DNA of 64,000 bases from Escallonia rubra. Its lineage: Eukaryota > Streptophyta > Magnoliopsida > Escalloniales > Escalloniaceae. The position numbers and the translations under genes were made by a program. Location of the stretch: contig JAVXUO010001879.1 in NCBI GenBank assembly GCA_033065855.1, positions 124,001 to 188,000 on the forward strand, in the 5' to 3' direction. This document shows positions 34,909 through 45,739 of the stretch, piece by piece; positions within the stretch are counted from its first letter, which is position 1; the number at the start of each line of letters is the position of its first letter. A model generated the notes under the pieces. The model did no database searches and was not told where the DNA came from. It saw only the letters and a list, made by a program, of their open reading frames with translations.

Positions 34909-37222
34909 TCTAACGCCCCAGAAATCCGGAGCTCCGCCACCCCAAACTCCCGGGTTGTTAACCTACCGGATCACCTCAAACCTGTCAAATTTGTTCACTA
35001 ACACATACTTCAAAACATTTAATCCGATATCATCTCAAAATTCTTCAAACACAAGCTTACAAGGTTGCTCAAACGTAAACTGTTAAAACCTAAGTTCTTT
35101 ACAAACTCGAGTCCATATGAAACACGGTGACAGTACCGACCCACGTAGGGGTCTCACTACACTGTAATGGCGGGCTTGCCAGAACCTCACACAGACTATA
35201 ACTCATTCCCGAACCTGCTATAGCTTATCATCACCTGCAGAAGGGAGCCAAACGAAGGGTGAGCTTTTGAGAGCTCAGTAAGGTCGTACAAGGACTACAA
35301 AAATATTACAACACGATTTCTGAGTATCCAACCATCGATGATTTTCAAAACACTCCCAACGATCAAAACTCAATGATTTCCAAAACGATAAAAAATTCAT
35401 CATAAATAAAATACCAAAATCGCCAAATACAATCACGAAGGGGTCCAAAACGATCAATAAAAGATTCTTTTCAAAATGATCAATTCTAAAATACGATGAT
35501 GGTTTTTCAAAGGATTTCAAAACATACAAAGATCATCTGAGACAGTTCTTTCCAAAACACACTGAAGATTTCTCAAAGAGATTTCGACACGAGCACAAAT
35601 TATTTCAGAGAATACTTTCTAGGCATTTCCATAACAGTCATGGTGATATACAGAGCAGATAAAATCAAAAATCAATGTTGATCCTGGGCGATTGCAATGC
35701 CATTCTGGTAAGCTAACAGAGTGTACACATGTATGATATACCATAATAATTACTAGTCCACTTGGGTACTAGCCTGCGTTTCTTGCAGGATTCAGACCAG
35801 CCTTATTACGCCCTCCCATAGAACGGAAACCCAGGTCAACACAAAAAAATCAACAATACCAATGAGCATTAACATAAGCTTAATTTACCAGAATTAGATC
35901 GGATTTTAATAACCATAATATACCGGATAAGTCATCATTCGAAATTTCAGAAGAAAGTCATAAATAAACAGCAAAATGATTGTAAATAGTTATCGGATTT
36001 AGGCACAACAATTTGAAAGAACGGATAAAACAATTATCAGATTTTCTCGGCATGCAATACTGTGAGCATCACAAAAGATTTCCAAATAATCGATTCAAGT
36101 TCAACATTGGGGTTTTCTGGGCAATAACATGTTGATATCAATGCATAATTCAGAATTCGGCATTAACCATAAGTATATCAAAGGAGTACTTATGAGTATT
36201 AGTTATCAAAATAAAGGCTCGGACAAAAGTCCTTACCCAGGGTTCAGATAGAATCTCTTACCTGGATCCGTAGCTAATTTATCTTAACCGAAAGTCTTTA
36301 ATTTAGCTTTAACCTAGATGATATGATCAAATCATCAGAACATAGTCTACAGAACAATATTAGATAACTTAATACGGACTCACACATGTTCCTAAAATGA
36401 GCCTCCCTCACCGCATAGGTAATATTACCGAAACGCCCCTGGGGTGTAAAATTACCAATATGCCCCTCGGACTTAAATCACCAAAATAGTTTTCTTGTAA
36501 GTAGAATCACTATAATAACCTTACTGTACGAAATTTTACCTAAAAATACCTTTCTTAGGTCAAATTATCAAAATACCCCTTTGGGGTGATAAATTACCAA
36601 AATGCCCCTAGGGGCTTCCGGCACCGAAAAAAATCCAAAATATCCTAAAACGCTATTTTAATCATCCTGATATCATTTTTGGCCTAAAACGTATTTTAGA
36701 AAAGTTTCGCCTGAAAATCTCGAACCGGTGTCCGGACCGAGCGCTAAAAGACCAGTTTCGTGAAAAATACCTATTGGCCTCATAATGGGCCGAAATTTTA
36801 GAATATGAAACATATCAGTAAAATAATATTTTTGATAAATTTTCAAATCAAAATAGCTTGGTTTGCTATGCTAAATAATTTGATAAATGTCTTTAATTGG
36901 TACCCCAATTTAGCATTTTTCTCGGACCCCAAAAATTCCCAAACAATTCCAGAGAGTAGTTCTCATAAAAACATTGGGGGTTACAGTTTCGTACTTTATC
37001 TAATTTTGATCCTAACTATTTATAAAAATTCATTGAAAACCTGTTTAATTTAATGTCCATTTTTAGTGACAATTACACTTACTATTCACATTACCCACAC
37101 ACACTATTACACCTTCACCCACATGCAGTTGTCTTCTTCCTCGATTTTCTTCACTGCTGAGACCTTCACTTCACCCAACTCACCTACCAACTCTGAAATT
37201 CCTAAACACACACACTACAACC

Positions 37223-37257
<35 letters not shown>
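34909..37257 (-). mobile_element. LTR of a chromovirus-like element, distal part (split by insertions)
   Basis: Read on the minus strand this appears to be the 3' portion of a long LTR whose start is at 52798 (TGTAATATCC after a polypurine tract). It ends GGGGCGTTAGA at about 34909, close to the GGGGCGTTACA ends I associate with Tekay/Del-like LTRs. No coding sequence. The two pieces (34909-37257 and 51642-52798, about 3.5 kb together) meet at a (TA)n tract opened by other transposons. The lineage is from memory; the split is inferred from matching orientation and the TA tract on both sides. Confidence 0.5.
37229..37257. repeat. (TA)n tract at left border of element 1
   Basis: Pure TA dinucleotides directly abutting the inverted repeat that begins at 37258. 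Confidence 0.95.
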
Positions 37258-37259
<2 letters not shown>

Positions 37260-38774
37260 TGATCCGTTGAAAGTGCTAGCAAACTGAGTTAAGTTGCTAG
37301 CGCGATCTGGCCGTCCACGCGCGATTTGTGGACGGTCCAGATCTTTTTTTGGCATTTTTTTAAGTCCGTCCGCTACATTATGTAGCGGACTATTTTTGGA
37401 CAAAAATACCCTTCAGCTCCGTCCGCTACATTATGTAGCGGAGGAGTAGACAGCCACTATTTTTTTCTATCCTTTCTCTCATTAAAATTCCGACACGTTT
37501 CTCTCTCTCTCATTTCTCTCATCAATTTCTGACACACTCTCTTTCCTCGCTCTCTATTTCTCTCTCTCTCATCAATTTATGACACTTTCTCTTTCTTTCT
37601 CTCTCTTTTCTCTCACCATGATTTCTTTTATGGGTTCTGGATGTAACCAAAATGAAATTCATAGCATGGATCTTGTTCAGCCGTGAAGAAGAGACGTCGA
37701 AGAGCGGCGCCGGAGCAGTCAAATCTCTGTCTTCTCCGACGAGGAAGCCGGCGGATCTGGTTGAAGGATCTTGTTCAAAAGCACTTACAGCGCATTTCCA
37801 GAAGAGTGCCGTTACAGCCTCAATACGGGTTGGCTTCTGCACACCCAACCCGCTTGCTTCCTCCTTGAGTGCAACTAATGTCGACGCATCAAATACAAAT
37901 CTCCTTACAGCACGAGCGCATCAAATACAAATCGCCATCAATTTTGCACTCAAACCGTCACCGGCTGACGAGCTCTTCTCTGACGGCACTGCGACTCTCC
38001 AAACCATGCCTTGTCGTCCCATCACCGTCATTACCAGGCAATCGACGCACCACCAGGGCCAATCGGTGCAACCACCAGCGCTCTCAACCCAATTTTACCA
38101 CAGGCCCAGGCACCACAAAACCACCGCCATCACTGTGAAGCTGCCGGAGCAGAAATACAAACACAATAACTCAACAAAAAAAAGGGGAAAGAGATGAGAA
38201 TTAGGCAATTGCGGTATCCTCGTCACGAGGGCGGAGCTGTACATGAAGCGGGCGCGTGGCGGGGGCGCGTCGTCGTGGGTTTGTTGGTTGTGGTGGTCAG
38301 AGCTCGGGGAGGAGGCGAACGCCTCTGCTGCGGCGACGCCAGAGTCGAGCTCGGCCGTGTTGAGGGCTGTTGTCATTACTGCAAGGAGGATGGAGAGGAG
38401 AGAGAGAGAGAGAAGAAGAAGAAGAAAGGAGGGGACATGAGAGGCAGACATGTCAGGAGAGAAAAAGAGTATGTCTCTGTTTGATACATAATGTAGCGGA
38501 TAGATTTATGTCAAAAAAATTATCCGCTACATAATGTAGCGGACATGAAACATGTCAAAAAATTAATCAGATAAAGGAGAGAAAAAAGTACTGTCTCTGT
38601 CCGCTATATAATGTAGCGGACGGAGCTGGATGGTATTTTTGTCCGAAAATTGTCCGCTATATTACGCAGCGGACGGACTTAAAAAAAAAATCTGAACCAT
38701 CCACAGATCGCGCGTGGACGGCCAACTCGCGCTAGCAACTTAACTCAGTTTGCTAGCGCTCTCAACGGATCAGC
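37258..38774. mobile_element. Hairpin-ended long-TIR element 1
   Basis: Starts GCTGATCCGTTGA and ends TCAACGGATCAGC. The inverted repeats continue for about 200 bp (37258-37460 against 38575-38774). Each arm carries a chain of hairpins. The first is a GCTAGCAA...TTGCTAGC hairpin 17 bp from the end (37275-37301 and 38731-38757). The second is GATCTGGCCGTCCAC pairing with GTGGACGGTCCAGATC (37304-37343). Then come near-perfect palindromes of the form TCCGCTACAT, one base, ATGTAGCGGA. Both outer borders are (TA)n, so a target duplication cannot be resolved. The interior is CT-rich (left) and GA-rich (right). Short ORFs there (37652-38197 plus, 38451-38095 minus) match nothing I know, so no transposase is evident. 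Superfamily uncertain. Confidence 0.85.
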
Positions 38775-38827
<53 letters not shown>

Positions 38828-38845
38828 ATATATATATATATATAT
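38775..38845. repeat. (TA)n tract between elements 1 and 2
   Basis: Seventy bases of almost pure TA, with TATG and TATC interruptions, separate two unrelated inverted-repeat elements. Confidence 0.95.
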
Positions 38846-40047
38846 GGGAAAAGCGAATATAAGGCTAGCCTCACGCAACTTGCGTGAGGCTAGCAACTGA
38901 AACGACGTAGTTTTGGGAAAATCATACGTAATCTTTTTTTTTTCTTTTTCCTTTTTTCCTTTTTCTCTCAGTCCTTTCCCCCATGTTTTCCTTTTCTCTG
39001 CGTCTCTGTCAGGACCTAGCAACCCACCGCCGCAACCTTCCCTCGCATGCCACCATCACACCCACCACCGCAACCTTCCCGCGCATGCCACCATCACACC
39101 CACCGTCAACCATCATCGCCCCAAACTTCTTGCGCCGGCCACCGTCACCCATCACCGCCCCAACCTTCCCTCGCCGGCCACCATTTAACCAATTTATTTC
39201 CCTCGTTTTCTCTCTCTCCCTTCTCCCCGTTTTTCTTCTCTCTGCCACAGGCATTGGTTTCCTTCCACTATCAGTAATGTAATTGCCAGTTTTCACACTT
39301 TGTGTTGAGAGAGAAATCACTGGGTGAAGGATTACTTTCCTGCTAATGACCAAACTTCAATTCGGAAGGTAAACGAAATTTAATTCAAACAGATTCCTGG
39401 GTTGGGTCTCGATCAAAGGCAAAGCAAAAGCAAAAGGCAAATAATCCTTATGGCTTCCCTTCTGCCAATGAAATTTGATTTAAGAACCCAAATGAACATC
39501 GACCAAGGCTCTCTCTGCTAAAGAAATGAAACTCAGTAACGCCAAAATATATGGCAGTGATTAGTGACGGTGGGTTTGGTGGTGGCCGGCGCAGGAAGGT
39601 TGGGCGGTGATGGGCTACGGTGGGTGCGATGGTGGCCGGCGCGGGAAGGTGGGGCGGTGGCTTGTGACAGTGTTTGTCTATGGTGTTGGCGCCTTGGCGG
39701 TAACTATCGCGGCATGATGATGATTGTCGATGGGCGTGATGGCGGTTGGTGCTGGAAGGTGGGGCGGTGATTGGTGACGGTAGCCGGCGCAGGAAGGTTG
39801 GGCGGTGGGTGCAGGAAGATTGGGGAAGGTTGGGCAGCGGTTGAAAGTTGGGCAATGGTTGCGGCGGTGGGTTGCTAGGGCCCGACAGAGAGATGCAGAG
39901 GAAAGGAAAACAGGGGGGGAAGGGACCGAGAGAAAAAGGGAAAAAGGAAGAAAAAAAAAGACTACCTATGTTTTTCCCAAAACTACGTCGTTTCAGTCGT
40001 TAGCCTCACGCAAGTTGCGTGAGGCTAGCCTTATATTCGCTTTCCCC
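38846..40047. mobile_element. Hairpin-ended fold-back element 2
   Basis: Starts GGGAAAAGCGAATATAAGG and ends with its inverse. A perfect hairpin (GCTAGCCTCACGCAA, one base, its complement) lies 18 bp from the left end (38864-38894), with a one-mismatch version at 39999-40029, 18 bp from the right end. ACGACGTAGTTTTGGGAAAA follows on both sides. Complementarity resumes further in: the CTAGCAACCCACCGCCGCAACC region (about 39015) pairs with GGTTGCGGCGGTGGGTTGC (about 39857). Arms may therefore exceed 340 bp with a loop near 39200-39550. The arms contain degenerate CACCATCACACCCACC-type repeats. No transposase. (TA)n flanks both sides. Confidence 0.85.
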
Positions 40048-41083
40048 TATATATATATATACTACATATAAAAGTACGAATCTTGTAAATCTTTTTATTT
40101 CACTTTTGTCCTTCATTAATTCACTCTAATAACAATCTTATCCTTTAATAATTACTACTTCATTATTACCCTACCCTTTCATAAATACTACTCCATTATT
40201 ACCCTACCCTTTCATAAATACTATTGTTAATTACTAATTGTGTAATCATTTTGGGTTTTACCCTCCGTCAGTTATTTCAATAACAACTTTACCTTCCCTA
40301 ATTAGTTTTTTTGTACTGTGTTTAAGAAACATTATGTTATAACTTTTAATCTAAATCAATATTTACATATTGAGAAACAAAATATGTAGTTGTTAAAAAT
40401 ATATTTATATATATATGGATGCGTGTGTGTGGGTGTATGCGCGCCCGCACTACCTCTAAAAGTATAAATTTTATAAATTATTTTTTGACGATTATGTTTT
40501 CCGTTAATTACGTTAATTACATTCTTATCCTTCTTTTATTACTCATTTTTAAATTTTGATGAAATTAAAATAATATTGGGTAATGAATCTATTTTATACA
40601 TTGGTTGAAAAATGAAAAATGTGATGAGAAAGAAAAGCATAACAAAAAAGTTCATTTATTATATTCTTTTAATTTAGTTAAAATAAAATAAATATTAGAT
40701 ATTGACCTGGTTAATGAAAATTGTAATTTTTTTTTTTTTTTTTAGGTTAGTAAACAATTAACCAATTTAAATTCTGATAATCGAAAACAACATAAATAAA
40801 CTAAAATACGTGAAAAAACAATTGAGAAACAGAAAATTGTTAGGAAAACAAAAAAAGGGTTAAATAAAAACACAAGGCTCAAATATGGTGCAAATTTGAA
40901 TTGAAAATATGTTCGATTATTGCAGTTGAAGATTGAGCGTTTTGTGTTTCTTATTGATGAAACATAAAGGACCTGATCTTGAAAATTATAAATCTTAACC
41001 ATTAACCAATTTACTAATTTACAAAAATAAAGACGTAAATTCATTCTTTTAAGTTCTCTATTTGCTTTTATTTTTAACAGTAC

Positions 41084-41481
41084 TGATATGGGCAAAATTA
41101 TCAGAGCCAAGATGACGACACGTGTCCTCATCCGGAAGAACCATAACTTATGCATTGAATCCACTTCTCCATAAATGATGGTAACAGCCCATTAAAAGGA
41201 GATTAACGGATCATTAATCCTGGAATAAGTCTATTTAGGTAACCCCCTAATAAGGAGACATAACTACCCTCTGATCGGGAGCTCTATATAAAGGAAATGG
41301 AGACAAAGAAAGAGGGAAGTTTTCTGGTTCAACAACAATAGTCAAATTCAGACAGATTAACTGACTTAAGCATTGGAGTGTCTCCGCCGAAAACACTTCC
41401 GGCGAAGTAATCGGTGTCGTTTTTGCTGCGCAGGCTTACTTACGAATCATCGGAAGCGTGTTCCAGATTTCATCCACAACA
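41084..41481 (+). mobile_element. 5' LTR of the Tat element
   Basis: TG...CA ends; TATA box CTATATAAAG at about 41283. The TGACTTAAGCATTGGAG block at 41362-41378 and a hairpin CGCCG...CGGCG (about 41385-41404) lie downstream in the presumed R/U5 region. Length 398 bp. Confidence 0.95.
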
Positions 41482-41484
41482 TTT

Positions 41485-41501
41485 TGGCGCCATCCGTGGG
41501 A
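41485..41501 (+). promoter_or_regulatory. Primer-binding site
   Basis: TGGCGCCATCCGTGGGA begins three bases after the LTR. Its first seven bases, TGGCGCC, are complementary to the 3' end of plant tRNA-Asp (which ends GGCGCCA); the remainder diverges, so the primer tRNA is not certain. Confidence 0.75.
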
Positions 41502-41522
41502 CACGAAATTCGTAAGTAAATC

Positions 41523-44500
41523 ATGTCGCAGAATCCTAATCCGCAAGCTCAGTTAGGAGGAGCCCCTCCACCAGGGTCATCTTCAGTTCTAATACACGAC
41601 CCAGTTCGGGGGGTCTCCACATCTCAGCCGCCCAACCGCGGCAAAAAGATTATGGGTGCGCCATCCATCACTACTATGGCGCGAACCACTGCGGTACCTG
41701 TAATCCCTGCAGTAATACCAACTGTCGTAACGGCACCGGCATCTATTGCAGTGATACCGCCGGCGGTGACATTCACTCCAACATCCGTAAACACAGTCGT
41801 GCGTCCACTCCAAACTGTTGGCGTATCTGAACCTCCCTTTACCAGTGTCACCACAATGGGAGTGAACATCACTCCATCTACGGATAACCAAACCGACCTG
41901 ATGGCCATTATCCGAGCAATGCAACAATCTATTGAAAAATTGCAAGCTGCTATAGAACATCCGCCTCCCCAGCAGGCAACTCTCAGGACTCCGGGCACTT
42001 CAAAGACCCCGGAACAAACAAGTCACAACCAACACGAGACCCAGGTAGCAGATGAAGAATTTGACGACGAAAGGCGGAATCCAAGATCTAGAAAGCGTCG
42101 AGAAAATTATAATGAGGCTCACTCTTACCCCAATACTGGGGGTAATCGGGCGGAACAATACTCCAACGTTCCAATTATAACTGGACAGCCATTCTCCGAA
42201 GAGATCGATCTCTTCCCAACTCCTCCAAACTTCAAAATGCCTCCGTGCGAATCATATGATGGCAAGGGAGACCCAATGGAACACTTAGCCCGCTTTACCT
42301 CAGGGATGAATCTGCATCTGGTGCCTGATCAAATAATGTGCCGGGCTTTCCCTGTGACGTTAAAAGGAGCCGCACACGTATGGTTCCAGCACTTAGCTCC
42401 TCGTTCCATTTCTTGCTGGGCCCAGTTGGCCGAATCCTTCCGAAGCAATTTCCTCACAAGTCGCATTCAGAGGAAGAATTCTTCGGCCCTTTTTCGTATA
42501 ATTCAGGGACCAAGGGAATCCCTAAAATCATACTACGCTCGCTTTAACACTGAAAAGCTCCTTATCGATCATTTGGATCCAGGAGTAACCTTTGCAGCGA
42601 TGGCTAGGGGAGTCAGGCCGGGAACGCCTCTACGTTTCTCTTTGAACAAGCGCCCACCAGAAAATATGTCAGATCTCCTTAACAGAGTGGAGAAGTATCT
42701 TCGGGCAGAGGAGGATTCGACATCGTCACAACAAGAAGAGATTCACTCTGGGCAGAAGAGGCGCGATCGTCCGGAAGGGAACAATCAGGATGAACCCAAG
42801 CGTCCGCGAGCGCCCCTCTCAAAGTCATTTACTCCTCTTAATACTACACGCGGACATATTCTTCACCAAATCAAGGGCCAAAACATCCTCAAATGGCCCA
42901 AGCCTATGAGAGGTCCAGCGAAGAGAAGGGATACTCAAGTATACTGCCATTTCCACAAGGACCACGGTCACACGACAGAAGAATGCAAGGTGCTTCAGCG
43001 AGAAATAGAGAATCTCATCGCCAGGGGACACCTTAAGCAGTTCGTCAAAAGCAACCATCGGCAGCAGACTGGGGGAAGAGGTAACCCTCGAAGAACCGAC
43101 GAAGCACCCCCAAAGGATCCGCCTGTTATCCATACCATCTCTGGAGGACCCAGCGCCGGCGGCCTATCTAGCTCTTCACGAAAAGCCTATGCTAGACAGG
43201 TAAATCTTGCACAAGGACCGGCAAAGCGAGCAAAAGAACTCACCTCGCTAGAATTTGACGACGCAGATCTTGAGGGAGTGAGCCTTCCACATGATGATGC
43301 CCTCGTCATCACTTTGAGGATAGATGCTTTCCAGGTCAAACGCATCTTGGTCGATACAGGAAGCTCGGCCGACATCCTTTTCGACGATGCATTCAATCAA
43401 ATGGGGATCTCTGAGGATAGGGTAAAGCCAATATCTTCTCCTTTGTACGGCTTCACAGGTGCTTCTGCACCGGTAAAAGGGATTGCCTCCCTTACGGTCG
43501 TCGCAGGAGAAACGCCTCGTCAGGCGGTGCATACACTCGATTTCCTTATTGTCAAAGTTAAATCGTCGTACAATGGGATTTTGGGACGAACGGGCCTCAA
43601 CAAACTGCAGGCAGTGGCATCAACCTACCATCTCATCATGAAGTTCCCTACGCCAACGGGAGTTGGTTATGTGAAAGGAGATCAGATTCTAGCCCGAAGG
43701 TGTTACGTGGCATCGTGCAAGGCCGAAGAGACTCTCTCTATTGACGACCAGCGAGACGAAAAGACTTTGAGACGCGCGGAGCCTGTAGAAGCTCTTGTTT
43801 CTGTCCCAATCAGAGAGGGGGATGAAGAGCGACAAGTGAGGATTGGTTCAATGCTGGAGCCAAGAGTTAGAGATCAGCTAGTCTCCTTCCTTCGATCCAA
43901 TATGGACGTCTTCGCGTGGAGTGCTGCGGACATGCCGGGCATTGATCCGTCAGTAATCACTCACCAACTTTCAGTCGATCCCAAGTTCAAACCCGTCAAG
44001 CAAAAGAAGCGACCTTTTGCCCCAGAAAGACAGGCGATAATCAAAACCGAAATCGATAAGCTTCTGACTGCTGATTTCATCAAGGAAATTGACTATCCCG
44101 AGTGGATAGCCAATGTTGTTATGGTACCGAAGGCGGGAACAAACAAGTGGAGAATCTGCATTGATTACACGGATCTGAACAGGGCATGTCCCAAGGATAG
44201 TTACCCACTGCCTCGCATTGATACGTTAATCGACGCTACGTCGGGTCACCAACTGCTTAGCTTCATGTATGCGTTTTTCGGATATAACCAGATCCGCATG
44301 CATGCAGACGACGTAGCCAAGACGGTCTTCATCACTGATCAAGGCTTATTTTGCTACAACGTCATGCCCTTCGGGTTAAAAAATGCTGGTGCCACGTACC
44401 AACGGTTAGTCGATAAAATATTCAAACCCCTCATTGGAAAGGGCATGGAGGTCTATGTCGACGACATGCTTGTCAAAAGCCTTCAGGCGGAGGACCACAT

Positions 44501-45518
44501 TACTGATCTACGACAGTGTTTCGCACTCCTCCGCGAGTATCGCATGCGCCTCAACCCTACTAAGTGCGCTTTTGGTGTATCGTCCGGGAAATTCCTTGGG
44601 TTTATGATCTCCGAAAGGGGGATTGAAGCTAACCCCGAAAAGATCCAAGCAATTCAAGAAATGGTTGCTCCAAGACGCGTCAAGGAAATACAAGTCCTGA
44701 CGGGAAGAATAGCTGCCCTCAGCAGGTTTCTCTCTAAGTCAGCTGAGCGTTGCTTGCCGTTCTTTAAGGCGTTAAAGAACATCAAAAATTTCGAGTGGAC
44801 GGACGAGTGTCTAAATTCCTTCTACAAACTGAATGAGTATCATACGTCACCGCCTCTGCTCTCTAAGCCCCTCCCTGGAGAAGATCTTTTCCTTTATTTG
44901 GCCGTTTCAGAATCCGCCGTCAGTGCGGTTTTAATTCGAGAGCAAGATGGTCGACAGCTCCCCATCTATTATGTGAGCAAGATTCTTCAGGGAGCTGAAC
45001 AGAGATATCCGAATACAGAAAAGTTGGCGTTTGCTCTTTTGATCGTCGCAAGGAAGCTTCGTCCGTACTTTCAATCTCACACAATGGTCGTGCTCACCGA
45101 CAAACCTCTTAGGCGAATACTGCACAAGCCTGATCTCTCGGGTCGTCTCGTTCCGTGGTCGATAGAATTGGGCGAGTTTGACATCCATTATCGACCACGG
45201 CCTTCAGTTAAGGGACAAGCCTTGGCTGACTTCGTTGTTGAGTGTACTTTCCCCATTGAAGACGAAGAACCGCTCCTCGTTCAACCCGAATTGTTCGCTT
45301 GGACACTCTTCGTGGATGGATCCTCAAACACACATGGGAGTGGTGCGGGATTAATTATTAACGGACCAGAGGGCCTGATCATTGAGTACGCTCTTCGTTT
45401 TGATTTCCAAGCTTCGAACAATGAAGCTGAGTACGAAGCTTTGATAGCAGGGATGCACCTCGCTCACGCCATGCGGGCAGCGTCCTTCATTCGTTCAGTG
45501 ATTCAGCGCTCGTTGTAA
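41523..45518 (+). CDS. Gag-pol polyprotein (gag, protease, RT, RNase H, start of second RNase H)
   Basis: A 1331-residue frame starting 21 bp after the primer-binding site. Gag retrotransposon domain about 235-400. Nucleocapsid knuckle near 475-488, C-X2-H-X4-H-X4-C (CHFHKDHGHTTEEC), with His at the usual second Cys position. Aspartic protease with DTGSS (Asp611). RT about 830-1010: the first catalytic site reads SFMYAFFGYNQI, so Asp is replaced by Tyr916, while YVDD (978-981) is intact. Gypsy RNase H about 1090-1220 (AVLIREQDGRQLPIYYVSK). Second RNase H begins with FVDGSSNTHGSGAG (Asp about 1265) and loses frame after MHLAHAM; the stop at 45516-45518 is therefore artificial. Presumably made from genomic RNA and cleaved by its protease. 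The Tyr916 change should abolish reverse transcription by this copy. Confidence 0.95.
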   Translation: MSQNPNPQAQLGGAPPPGSSSVLIHDPVRGVSTSQPPNRGKKIMGAPSITTMARTTAVPVIPAVIPTVVTAPASIAVIPPAVTFTPTSVNTVVRPLQTVGVSEPPFTSVTTMGVNITPSTDNQTDLMAIIRAMQQSIEKLQAAIEHPPPQQATLRTPGTSKTPEQTSHNQHETQVADEEFDDERRNPRSRKRRENYNEAHSYPNTGGNRAEQYSNVPIITGQPFSEEIDLFPTPPNFKMPPCESYDGKGDPMEHLARFTSGMNLHLVPDQIMCRAFPVTLKGAAHVWFQHLAPRSISCWAQLAESFRSNFLTSRIQRKNSSALFRIIQGPRESLKSYYARFNTEKLLIDHLDPGVTFAAMARGVRPGTPLRFSLNKRPPENMSDLLNRVEKYLRAEEDSTSSQQEEIHSGQKRRDRPEGNNQDEPKRPRAPLSKSFTPLNTTRGHILHQIKGQNILKWPKPMRGPAKRRDTQVYCHFHKDHGHTTEECKVLQREIENLIARGHLKQFVKSNHRQQTGGRGNPRRTDEAPPKDPPVIHTISGGPSAGGLSSSSRKAYARQVNLAQGPAKRAKELTSLEFDDADLEGVSLPHDDALVITLRIDAFQVKRILVDTGSSADILFDDAFNQMGISEDRVKPISSPLYGFTGASAPVKGIASLTVVAGETPRQAVHTLDFLIVKVKSSYNGILGRTGLNKLQAVASTYHLIMKFPTPTGVGYVKGDQILARRCYVASCKAEETLSIDDQRDEKTLRRAEPVEALVSVPIREGDEERQVRIGSMLEPRVRDQLVSFLRSNMDVFAWSAADMPGIDPSVITHQLSVDPKFKPVKQKKRPFAPERQAIIKTEIDKLLTADFIKEIDYPEWIANVVMVPKAGTNKWRICIDYTDLNRACPKDSYPLPRIDTLIDATSGHQLLSFMYAFFGYNQIRMHADDVAKTVFITDQGLFCYNVMPFGLKNAGATYQRLVDKIFKPLIGKGMEVYVDDMLVKSLQAEDHITDLRQCFALLREYRMRLNPTKCAFGVSSGKFLGFMISERGIEANPEKIQAIQEMVAPRRVKEIQVLTGRIAALSRFLSKSAERCLPFFKALKNIKNFEWTDECLNSFYKLNEYHTSPPLLSKPLPGEDLFLYLAVSESAVSAVLIREQDGRQLPIYYVSKILQGAEQRYPNTEKLAFALLIVARKLRPYFQSHTMVVLTDKPLRRILHKPDLSGRLVPWSIELGEFDIHYRPRPSVKGQALADFVVECTFPIEDEEPLLVQPELFAWTLFVDGSSNTHGSGAGLIINGPEGLIIEYALRFDFQASNNEAEYEALIAGMHLAHAMRAASFIRSVIQRSL

Positions 45519-45739
45519 AACAGATGTCAGGAGAGTACGAAGCAAAGGATCCTAAGATGGCCACTTACCTGTCTAAAGCCAAAGAAGTAGCTCGCATATT
45601 TACTCTCTTCAAAATCACACAAATCCGCCGCGAGGATAACACTTCCGCAGATGCACTTTCAAGGTTAGCCTCTCAGGATCCATCCGGTTTTGGCCGCACC
45701 ATTCATCTCAACTTCTGCATGAGCCGAGTATTACAATGA
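45470..45739 (+). pseudogene. Frameshifted end of the second RNase H domain
   Basis: The second RNase H continues in a different frame (ALVVKQMSGEYEAKDPKM from about 45510; DNTSADALSRLASQD near 45640). The shift occurs at about 45470-45505. A second shift near 45700 moves to the integrase frame, where HEPSIT precedes the first Met of the next ORF. In related elements these parts form one polyprotein, so I read both shifts as mutations rather than programmed frameshifting. No slippery heptamer was recognised. Confidence 0.85.

Noticed and set aside
37522-38484. ORFs inside element 1 as a possible transposase or captured gene
   Set aside because: Low-complexity sequence, overlapping on both strands, no catalytic motif or recognisable family.
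38774-39022. ORF with a YIYIYI tail over the TA tract
   Set aside because: Product of the TA microsatellite.
41589-41998. Two minus-strand ORFs of ~124 codons within gag
   Set aside because: Shadows of the gag frame, Cys/Gly-rich by reverse reading of Pro/Thr-rich codons.
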